From the NCBI RefSeq assembly GCF_003987015.1, contig NZ_PIPQ01000002.1, forward strand, positions 186,001-250,000: DNA of 64,000 nt, written 5' to 3'. The position numbers were made by a program, and so were the translations under genes. Every line of letters begins with the position of its first letter. The stretch's first letter is position 1. The notes below the pieces were generated by a model, which worked only from the letters and a program-made list of their open reading frames with translations, made no database searches and was not told the DNA's origin. Positions 56,691 to 64,000 of this stretch are shown piece by piece. The DNA comes from Aliidiomarina taiwanensis (lineage in GTDB: Bacteria > Pseudomonadota > Gammaproteobacteria > Enterobacterales > Alteromonadaceae).

Positions 56691-57278
56691 ATGACTGTAG
56701 TAAAAGCCACTGGGCGCGGTGGTAGACCAAGTAAGCGTTCATTTATTTTGGAATGTGCAGAAGCACTGGTACAAGAAAAAGGCGCAGCGCACTTAACCTT
56801 TGACGCCCTGACACTTGCAACAGGAATAAGCAAAGGCGGGTTGCTGTACCATTTTGAAAGCAAAGACGCATTAATTAGTGCCATGCTAGAACGTTATGTG
56901 GATAGACGTCAGCAGGCGCGAGACGACTTGATTGGCGAAGCTGAGCGTACCCCGGACGTGGAAATTAAGGCGCTATTGGAAACAGAATTAAACCACAATA
57001 AACAGGGTAAACTTGGCGTGGACAGTGCCATTATTGCTGCTGCGGCTAGCAACCCGCAACTTATGTCGATTATTCGTCAGCGACAGCTGGACTTGTTTGA
57101 GCTGCTGGATAATAGCAGCGCAGGCCCTATGCAAGCCCGTATTGCCTGGTATGCGGTACTTGGCCACAGGTTGTGCCAACAGTTTGGTTTAGCCACGGGT
57201 GAAGAAAAAAACGAAGCAGCTTTTGCTGAAGCTTTACTTGACTTAGTACAAGTTCCTGCCACTCAGAAAAGTGATTAA
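56691..57278 (+). CDS. TetR/AcrR-family transcriptional regulator
   Basis: Repressor-type regulator, 195 residues. N-terminal helix-turn-helix (GGRPSKRSFILECAEALVQEKG, FDALTLATGISKGGLLYHFESKD) at residues 9-60, C-terminal ligand-binding domain with no recognisable ligand class. AAGGAG precedes the ATG. It lies between kdsD and mlaF, on the same strand as mla and divergent from kdsD, and its own hairpin follows. It may regulate itself, kdsD or the mla operon; target unknown. Confidence 0.88.
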   Translation: MTVVKATGRGGRPSKRSFILECAEALVQEKGAAHLTFDALTLATGISKGGLLYHFESKDALISAMLERYVDRRQQARDDLIGEAERTPDVEIKALLETELNHNKQGKLGVDSAIIAAAASNPQLMSIIRQRQLDLFELLDNSSAGPMQARIAWYAVLGHRLCQQFGLATGEEKNEAAFAEALLDLVQVPATQKSD

Positions 57279-57329
57279 TACTTACTGCCTGAATTACGTT
57301 ACACTATGACTTTATTCAGCTCTATTTAG

Positions 57330-57358
57330 AGGCGCGCTGTGACTTAGCAGCGCCTTTA
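57330..57358 (+). terminator. Hairpin between the TetR gene and mlaF
   Basis: AGGCG(CG)CTG / CAGCGCCT stem with a two-base bulge, then TTTAGTTT. It probably ends the regulator transcript, or attenuates read-through into mlaF, which begins 20 bases later. Confidence 0.55.
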
Positions 57359-57377
57359 GTTTCACAAGAAAGCGAGA

Positions 57378-58184
57378 GTGAATGTGGGAAACTTGGTTGA
57401 GTTAGACAATGTGCATTTTGCACGGGGTGAACGCCTTATTTATGAAGGCCTTACCTTGCATATTCCGCGGGGTAAAATAACCGGCGTGTTAGGCCCAAGC
57501 GGGTGTGGGAAAACCACGCTATTGCGCTTTATAGGGGGCCAGCTCATTGCTGAAAAAGGCAGTGTGCACTTTGCTGGTAAAAACATGGCTAAGCTCAGCA
57601 GGCGCGAACTGTATGAAACACGTAAGCGCATGAGCATGTTGTTTCAAAGTGGTGCCTTGTTTGCGGAATTAACAGTCGCTGAGAACGTGGCCTTCCCCCT
57701 GCGTGAGCACACCAAATTACCAGACAATATTATTCAAACCATTGTTAAAATGAAGCTGGAGTCCGTGGGCTTACGAGGCGCAGGCCAGCTTATGCCGAGT
57801 GAACTGTCAGGGGGTATGGCGCGCCGCGCTGCTTTAGCTAGGTCTATTGCTCTAGACCCTGAAATGGTTATGTACGACGAGCCTTTTGCCGGACAAGACC
57901 CTATTTCCATGGGGGTTTTGGTCAAGCTCATTGACGAATTAAATAAAACCTTGGGCTTAACCAGTATTGTGGTGTCACACGACGTGAAAGAAGTGATGAG
58001 TATTGCAGACCACCTGATTGTGATGGCGAATAAAAAAGTAGTAGGCCAGGGTACGCCACAAGAGCTTCGCGACAGCGGCTCTGAGCTGGTACGGCAATTT
58101 TTAAAAGGGGAAGCAGACGGCCCCGTGCCGTTTCATTTACCAGCAACTGCATACCACCAAGACTTGCTAGGGGAGTTGTCATGA
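57378..58184 (+). CDS. mlaF: Phospholipid transport ATPase MlaF
   Basis: ATPase of the MlaFEDB complex that moves phospholipids to or from the outer membrane, 268 residues. Walker [10 protein letters not shown] (near residue 37), signature [15 protein letters not shown], Walker [14 protein letters not shown], and His in VVSHDVKEV. Starts with GTG (57378; another GTG two codons on is possible). Overlaps mlaE by ATGA. Confidence 0.94.
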   Translation: MNVGNLVELDNVHFARGERLIYEGLTLHIPRGKITGVLGPSGCGKTTLLRFIGGQLIAEKGSVHFAGKNMAKLSRRELYETRKRMSMLFQSGALFAELTVAENVAFPLREHTKLPDNIIQTIVKMKLESVGLRGAGQLMPSELSGGMARRAALARSIALDPEMVMYDEPFAGQDPISMGVLVKLIDELNKTLGLTSIVVSHDVKEVMSIADHLIVMANKKVVGQGTPQELRDSGSELVRQFLKGEADGPVPFHLPATAYHQDLLGELS

Positions 58185-58954
58185 GTGTATTGCATGCCTT
58201 AGGTCGGCAAGTAATAAAGACAGTGCAGGGCATAGGTCAAGCCACCATTATGCTGGCGCAAGCCATTATAGGAAAACCACAGCCACGGAAAAGCTTTCCG
58301 CTGTTAATACGTCAACTGTATGTTGTGGGCGTGCAGTCGATGCTGATCATTATTATATCCGGGCTTTTTATTGGCATGGTGCTAGGCCTGCAAGGCTACA
58401 CTATTTTAGTGGACTTTGGTGCCGAACAAGCCCTTGGGCCTATGGTTGCCTTGTCCTTACTGCGAGAGCTAGGCCCTGTGGTCACCGCTTTATTATTTGC
58501 GGGCCGCGCAGGTTCAGCCCTTACCGCTGAAATAGGCTTAATGCGAGCAACCGAGCAACTGTCGAGTTTAGAAATGATGGCGGTGGACCCATTGCGTCGC
58601 GTTGTAGCCCCGCGCTTTTGGGCTGGGGTAATTAGCATGCCCTTGTTAGCCCTTATGTTTAATGCCGTAGGTATTTATGGCGGCTTTATGGTGGGGGTTG
58701 AATGGTTAGGGGTTGACGACGGCGCCTTCTGGTCGGTTATGCAAGCAAGTGTTAGTTGGCAAGACGATATTATGAACGGTGTCATTAAAAGTTTGGTGTT
58801 TGCCGTAGTTGTCACTTGGATTGCTTTATTTAAGGGCTACACAGCCACACCAACGTCGCCTGGAATAAGCGCTGCTACCACACAAACGGTAGTGTATAGC
58901 TCACTTGCTGTTCTTGGTTTGGATTTTATTTTAACTGCTATTATGTTTGGGTGA
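58181..58954 (+). CDS. mlaE: Phospholipid transport permease MlaE
   Basis: Polytopic inner-membrane permease, 257 residues, with the MlaE/TGD1 motifs [40 protein letters not shown] and [23 protein letters not shown]. Works as a dimer with MlaF, MlaD and MlaB. Confidence 0.95.
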   Translation: MSVLHALGRQVIKTVQGIGQATIMLAQAIIGKPQPRKSFPLLIRQLYVVGVQSMLIIIISGLFIGMVLGLQGYTILVDFGAEQALGPMVALSLLRELGPVVTALLFAGRAGSALTAEIGLMRATEQLSSLEMMAVDPLRRVVAPRFWAGVISMPLLALMFNAVGIYGGFMVGVEWLGVDDGAFWSVMQASVSWQDDIMNGVIKSLVFAVVVTWIALFKGYTATPTSPGISAATTQTVVYSSLAVLGLDFILTAIMFG

Positions 58955-58957
58955 TTT

Positions 58958-59425
58958 ATGACCACACGTACAATGGAATTATTGGTTGGTATTTTTGCTG
59001 CTGCGGCTATTGCGGCTGTGTTGTTTCTGGCACTACAAGTTGCCAATACCAGTGACACCACCCGTGGTGACACATACACCCTGATTGCCAAGTTTGATAA
59101 TATCGGCGGCTTGAAGGTTCGCTCTCCCGTAAAGGTGGGGGGGGTTGTGGTGGGCCGTGTGTCGGCTATCCGTTTAGAGGGTGAATACTACGAGCCCGTG
59201 GTGGAAATGAAGATTAGCAGCCGCTATAACCGCTTCCCAGAAACCAGCACAGCGTCGGTGCTAACCTCGGGCATTATTGGTGAACAATATATAGGGCTTG
59301 AGCCTGGGTTTATTGACGAGTATGTGCAAATACTTGGAGACGGTGGCGAAGTCATCAATACCAACTCGGCCATGGTATTGGAAAATCTTATTGGCCAATT
59401 CTTATTTAGCCAAGGTGATAATTGA
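58958..59425 (+). CDS. mlaD: Phospholipid transport MCE protein MlaD (short)
   Basis: Substrate-binding MCE protein, 155 residues: TM helix (about 5-27), then the MCE domain (YTLIAKFDNIGGLKVRSPVKV, GVVVGRVSAIRL, ASVLTSGIIGEQYIGLEPG). The C-terminus after SAMVLENLIGQFLF is about 28 residues shorter than E. coli MlaD (183). Followed seven bases later by mlaB, with no mlaC between. Confidence 0.92.
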   Translation: MTTRTMELLVGIFAAAAIAAVLFLALQVANTSDTTRGDTYTLIAKFDNIGGLKVRSPVKVGGVVVGRVSAIRLEGEYYEPVVEMKISSRYNRFPETSTASVLTSGIIGEQYIGLEPGFIDEYVQILGDGGEVINTNSAMVLENLIGQFLFSQGDN

Positions 59426-59432
59426 GTTGCCT

Positions 59433-59747
59433 ATGAACCAGACACAACAAAACGATGCGCTTAGTTTTGAGCATAAACAAGGGGCGGTGTTTTTACAGGG
59501 TGGTTTAAACCGCGACACTGTGCCCCAGGCGTGGCACACACGCCGTGACTGGGCTACTGGTGAAGGCGTGCTAACGCTCAACCTAGCCGGGGTAGAAAAG
59601 GTGGACTCGGCGGGTTTGGCCATGCTTATCCAATTGAAGGCCGAACTAGGGCGGCAAAACCGAGAGCTGGCTTTACAAGACGTTAGCAAACAGCTACTCG
59701 CCTTTGCGGAAGTAAGTGGTGTTACCGCCTTGCTTTCGTTAACCTAA
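59433..59747 (+). CDS. mlaB: STAS-domain protein MlaB
   Basis: Small cytoplasmic STAS protein, 104 residues, that binds MlaF and stabilises the transporter. The conserved site is VEKVDSAGLAMLIQL. ATG 59433 gives a normal STAS length; the frame is open upstream inside mlaD. Confidence 0.87.
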   Translation: MNQTQQNDALSFEHKQGAVFLQGGLNRDTVPQAWHTRRDWATGEGVLTLNLAGVEKVDSAGLAMLIQLKAELGRQNRELALQDVSKQLLAFAEVSGVTALLSLT

Positions 59748-59790
59748 GGCGTCGAATAAATTTAAGCAGTTAATTGTAAAAGGGAGTCAG

Positions 59791-60048
59791 ATGGAACCGT
59801 CTGTAGTTGAAGAGTTATTAAAAAATGAGCTTGGGCTAGATGAAGTACATGTGAAGTCGGAAGGCACACATTATCAAGTGATTGCAGTGAGTGAACAGTT
59901 TGCTGATATGAGCCGTGTGAAGCAGCAGCAGTTCATTTATGCACCGCTGAATGACAAAATTGCCGACGGCACAATTCATGCACTTTCAATTAAAGCCTTT
60001 ACTCCGGAGCAATGGCGCCGCGAGAAAATGCTCAACATGCCAAGCTAG
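59791..60048 (+). CDS. ibaG: BolA-family protein IbaG
   Basis: BolA-like protein, 85 residues, which in E. coli partners with monothiol glutaredoxin for Fe-S handling and acid stress. Family segments: VKSEGTHYQVIAVSEQF, SRVKQQQFIYAPL, IHALSIKAFTPEQW. GGGAGTC precedes the ATG. It is linked to murA, as in other gammaproteobacteria. Confidence 0.92.
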   Translation: MEPSVVEELLKNELGLDEVHVKSEGTHYQVIAVSEQFADMSRVKQQQFIYAPLNDKIADGTIHALSIKAFTPEQWRREKMLNMPS

Positions 60049-60056
60049 AGCGTTAA

Positions 60057-61328
<1,272 letters not shown>

Positions 61329-61340
61329 ATTGCTGTGCTG

Positions 61341-62405
61341 TTACTCTTCCGGTACGCGCAAATGTTGAATAACAGCTTCAGTGGTTAAATACTGCTGTTG
61401 GCGCACAAAGTCGATACGAATGCTGGTGCCCGGACGGGTTGCAGCAACCATGTCTAGCGCTTGGTTTAGGCTTTTCAATTCTACCCCATTGATACGAACT
61501 AAGAAGTCGCCCGGGCGCAGGCCTGCCAAGTGAGCTGGGCCTTCCGGCTCTATGCGCTCAATAACCACACCTGGAATGTTGAGCTCGGGGTGGAAGGCAT
61601 GCCGCGCTTCTACGCCAAAGTAGCCACGGGTTACTGAGCCTTCCGCAATAATTTGCTCCATGACACGTTCAGCTAAATGGTAAGCAACTGAGAAAGAAAT
61701 ACCGGTCAGCTCTTCACCTTGTTCCGACAAATAACGACCGCTATTAATACCCACCAATTCCCCACGCGAATTGACTAAGGCCCCACCTGAGTTACCTTCA
61801 TTAATGGCTGCGTCCATTCTTATAAATTCAGAGTAAGCATTGTCGGGGTTGTTACGTCCGGTCGCAGAAATAATGCCCTGGGTTACGGTTTGTCCAATGT
61901 TGTAAGGGTTGCCGATGGCAAGCACCACGTCACCCACCCGCGGGGTATAGCTGTCGTTGCGTGGAATAACGGCAAGGTTGTCGGCGGCAATACGCAGTAC
62001 GGCAAGGTCGGTAAGGCTGTCGCTGCCAATGAGTTGGGCGCCGAAAACGCGGCCGTCTTGTAAGGCCACTCGTATTTGGTCCACGTTTGACACCACATGC
62101 CGCGCGGTCAGAATAAAGCCCTTGGCATTCATAATCACCCCAGAGCCTAAGCGAAGAGTGGGCGGACCTTGCAAGTGGGCATTGGGGTGGCTGCTTTGGG
62201 TCGTGTATATGTTCACCACGGCAGGAGCTGCAAGCTCGACAGCGTCAGCAAAGCTGACCAAGTCACTGGCTGTGGCGACCCGACTGGATTCGGTTGGCTG
62301 TTGTACCAAAGGCAAAACGGCCAGCACTAAGGCGGCAACAATAAAGCCAAGCAAAGCGGGCTTAATAAGGTATTGCGTGAGTAATGAAGCGTGTTGCTTA
62401 GCCAT
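61341..62405 (-). CDS. degS: Periplasmic stress-sensor protease DegS
   Basis: Inner-membrane-anchored serine protease that starts the sigma-E response by cutting RseA, 354 residues. N-terminal TM helix (about 14-34), trypsin-like domain with His in GFILTARHVVSN, Asp in DSLTDLAVLRI, Ser in INEGNSGGALVN, and a single C-terminal PDZ domain (HLAGLRPGDFLVRING). A single PDZ plus TM anchor separates it from DegQ. Its promoter should be in the 99-base gap after the degQ terminator. Confidence 0.94.
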   Translation of the reverse strand: MAKQHASLLTQYLIKPALLGFIVAALVLAVLPLVQQPTESSRVATASDLVSFADAVELAAPAVVNIYTTQSSHPNAHLQGPPTLRLGSGVIMNAKGFILTARHVVSNVDQIRVALQDGRVFGAQLIGSDSLTDLAVLRIAADNLAVIPRNDSYTPRVGDVVLAIGNPYNIGQTVTQGIISATGRNNPDNAYSEFIRMDAAINEGNSGGALVNSRGELVGINSGRYLSEQGEELTGISFSVAYHLAERVMEQIIAEGSVTRGYFGVEARHAFHPELNIPGVVIERIEPEGPAHLAGLRPGDFLVRINGVELKSLNQALDMVAATRPGTSIRIDFVRQQQYLTTEAVIQHLRVPEE

Positions 62406-62449
62406 GCAGTGTCTTTATGTCGGTGAATTATAAACCGATCTTAACACTG

Positions 62450-62479
62450 AAAAGAGAGCGGAGGTAGTTCTCCGCCCTC
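62450..62479 (-). terminator. Intrinsic terminator after degQ
   Basis: Read on the minus strand: stem GAGGGCGGAG / CTCCGCTCTC (ten pairs, one G-U), loop AACTAC, then TTTT (62450-62453). It lies 25 bases after the degQ stop and separates degQ from degS. Confidence 0.85.
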
Positions 62480-62504
62480 GAATTCTAGGAAGGGTCCTCA
62501 GGTT

Positions 62505-63842
62505 TTAGTTGGGTAAGAGTAAATAAAGCTGTCGATTGCCTCGAGTAATCGTCAGGGCCGTTACCCCTTTGCTTCGCTCTAACAGGCTGCGTAGCTCAGT
62601 GACCGAGTTCACGGGGCGACGGTTCACCGCCACAATAACGTCGCCTTCTGCCAGTCCAATTTGCTCCGCCGGCGACTTGACTTCAATTCCTGTAACTCGC
62701 AGGCCATTACCCCCATTGTTTTGCAAGGTAGCTCCGCGTAGAGCAGGGTGCATTGTTGCAGCTGTTACTGTGGTTTCAGCTTCGCTTAACTTGACGTTCA
62801 GGCTTAGTTCGCGACCGTCACGAATAATCCCTAGTCGTACTTCACGACCCGCCCCTGCGGCTCCGACTTTGGCGGCAAGCTCCGTCATGGAGTGGAGTTG
62901 GGTGCCATTGATGCTAACAATTACGTCGCCCGCTTGCAGGCCTGCTTGCTGGGCAGCACTGTCTTGTATAACTTCACTGACCCAAGCACCTTGGGTGCGG
63001 TCGATGCCTAAGGCGTCGGCTAATTGTTGGTCTAGGTCGCGACCACGCACACCCAGAATGCCACGACGTACCTCGCCGAACTCAAGAATTTGGTCCACCA
63101 GGTTTTTCATCATGTTAGAAGGGATAGCAAAACCAATGCCTATGTTTCCGGTTGACCCTAAAATTGCAGTGTTAATTCCAATGAGGCGGCCGTTCAAGTC
63201 AACCAGAGCACCGCCCGAGTTTCCGCGGTTTATAGCGGCGTCGGTTTGAATGTAATTTTCTAGGCGACCACCGGCAAAACCACCACGACCAAGGGCTGAA
63301 ACAATACCAGAGGTGACCGTTTGACCTAAGCCAAAGGGGTTCCCAATAGCAATCGCAAAGTCGCCCACACGGAGTTCGTCAGAGTTGGCTAGGGGCAGTT
63401 CTTTCAAGTTTGAAGGCTCGTCCAATTTGAGCAGGGCAATGTCGGACTCGGGGTCGGTGCCAAGAATGGTGGCCGAGAAAGTGCGGCCGTCGTTCAAGGT
63501 GACGGTGATATCGGAGGCGCCTTCCACCACATGGTTGTTGGTGACCACATAACCTTCTTGGGCATCAATAATAACGCCAGATCCCAAGCCTTGAAATGGC
63601 TGTTCCCGGGTTTGTTCTTGTTGGCCAAAAAAGTGCCGGAAAGCGTCGGGAATGCGTTGGCGGGTAACGCGCACACCTTCCACGGAAATGTTTACTACAG
63701 CAGGGGTGGCCTGCTCCAGCATGGGCGCTAGTGTGGGAGTGCCCATGCGCTGTTCGAGTTGGGCAAACGGCACTTGAGCAAACGAAGTAATACTAGTCAA
63801 AGAAAGGGCCAAAAGGGCCATGAGAATATAAAGTCGTTTCAT
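62505..63842 (-). CDS. degQ: Periplasmic serine protease/chaperone DegQ (DegP family)
   Basis: Periplasmic quality-control protease, 445 residues: signal peptide (cleavage after SFA, about residue 22), trypsin-like domain with His in YVVTNNHVVEGA, Asp in ESDIALLKL, Ser in INRGNSGGALVD, then two PDZ domains (AGLQAGDVIVSINGTQL and IGLAEGDVIVAVNRRPV). The short LA loop (HFFGQQEQTREQPFQG) and the degS neighbour favour DegQ over DegP. A sigma-E-type promoter lies about 80 bases upstream. Confidence 0.92.
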   Translation of the reverse strand: MKRLYILMALLALSLTSITSFAQVPFAQLEQRMGTPTLAPMLEQATPAVVNISVEGVRVTRQRIPDAFRHFFGQQEQTREQPFQGLGSGVIIDAQEGYVVTNNHVVEGASDITVTLNDGRTFSATILGTDPESDIALLKLDEPSNLKELPLANSDELRVGDFAIAIGNPFGLGQTVTSGIVSALGRGGFAGGRLENYIQTDAAINRGNSGGALVDLNGRLIGINTAILGSTGNIGIGFAIPSNMMKNLVDQILEFGEVRRGILGVRGRDLDQQLADALGIDRTQGAWVSEVIQDSAAQQAGLQAGDVIVSINGTQLHSMTELAAKVGAAGAGREVRLGIIRDGRELSLNVKLSEAETTVTAATMHPALRGATLQNNGGNGLRVTGIEVKSPAEQIGLAEGDVIVAVNRRPVNSVTELRSLLERSKGVTALTITRGNRQLYLLLPN

Positions 63843-63923
63843 GGAATAAAGTACCCCACAGTTAAGTTAGACGTAAAACATTCAGGAGCAGACCCTGTCG
63901 TTGGGTAGACGAGTCGCATATAA

Positions 63924-63950
63924 ACAGACTCATTGATACTAAATAAGTTC
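63924..63950 (-). promoter_or_regulatory. Sigma-E-type promoter of degQ
   Basis: On the minus strand GAACTT (63945-63950) and TCTGT (63924-63928) are separated by 16 bases; E. coli degP has GAACTT and TCTGA with the same spacing. It faces degQ and starts about 75 bases before its ATG. Confidence 0.7.
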
Positions 63951-63979
63951 TGAAAAAGTGAATTTCAAGCAGCACGAAG

Positions 63980-64000
63980 AAAAAACCCGGCGCCAAGGCC
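63980..64000 (-). terminator. Possible end of a terminator from a gene beyond the window
   Basis: On the minus strand a GC-rich arm GGCGCCGGG is followed by TTTTTT. The other arm would lie beyond position 64000, so an upstream minus-strand gene probably ends just outside the window. Incomplete, hence low confidence. Confidence 0.35.

Noticed and set aside
59298-59432. Longer MlaB or a remnant of mlaC in the frame upstream of mlaB
   Set aside because: This frame lies within mlaD and shows no MlaC features; it is simply open sequence.
62536-63249. 237-codon open frame antisense to degQ
   Set aside because: Shadow of degQ with biased Arg/Ser/Pro content typical of antisense frames.

Overview
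The window is chromosomal DNA of a marine gammaproteobacterium, most likely an Alteromonadales member close to Idiomarinaceae. This rests on gene content and order: uvrA-yajR-ssb, a complete MSHA type IV pilus locus ending at mreBCD, the block ptsO-rapZ-ptsN-hpf-rpoN-lptBAC-kdsCD facing mlaFED-B-ibaG-murA, and degS-degQ. No rRNA, tRNA, insertion sequence, prophage or CRISPR array is visible. Genes are packed tightly with many ATGA/TAATG overlaps, and no gene-free stretch exceeds 300 bases.

Layout. 1-5.5 kb: 5' part of a glutaminase, uvrA, a YajR-like MFS transporter and ssb. 5.6-9 kb: a two-gene unit of a lipoprotein solute-binding protein and a membrane PAS-GGDEF-EAL protein with degenerate GGDEF. 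9-15.2 kb: adenosine deaminase family enzyme, thymidine kinase, MacA-MacB exporter, dihydroorotase. 15.3-36.9 kb: the MSHA pilus locus. 37-49.7 kb: mreBCD-maf-rng-yhdP-nitrilase-tldD in one direction, then darP and pmbA. 49.7-56.5 kb: the rpoN/nitrogen-PTS/LPS-transport/KDO block on the minus strand. 56.7-61.3 kb: a TetR regulator, the Mla lipid-transport operon, ibaG and murA. 61.3-63.8 kb: the periplasmic proteases degS and degQ.

The MSHA locus is the most unusual part. The assembly half (mshI to mshF, 15.3-25.1 kb) is a conventional overlapping operon. The pilin half is remodelled: mshB is followed by four tandem MshA-like major-type pilin genes, then by a 751-residue lipoprotein with about six Calx-beta-like repeats. 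The minor-pilin/tip genes mshD-O-P-Q lie on the opposite strand and converge on that lipoprotein, while mshC is split off and transcribed divergently next to mreB. MshQ carries an N-terminal beta-solenoid-like region built partly from 105-bp tandem repeats. MshE carries two c-di-GMP-binding MshEN motifs, so the EAL protein at 6.6-9 kb is a plausible but unproven upstream input.

Other points: mlaC is missing from the mla operon and MlaD is short; a TetR regulator sits at the kdsD/mla junction; a good sigma-E-type promoter precedes degQ; and several convergent gene pairs share a hairpin that overlaps a stop codon. All names come from recognising protein motifs and gene order by eye; no database search was run.
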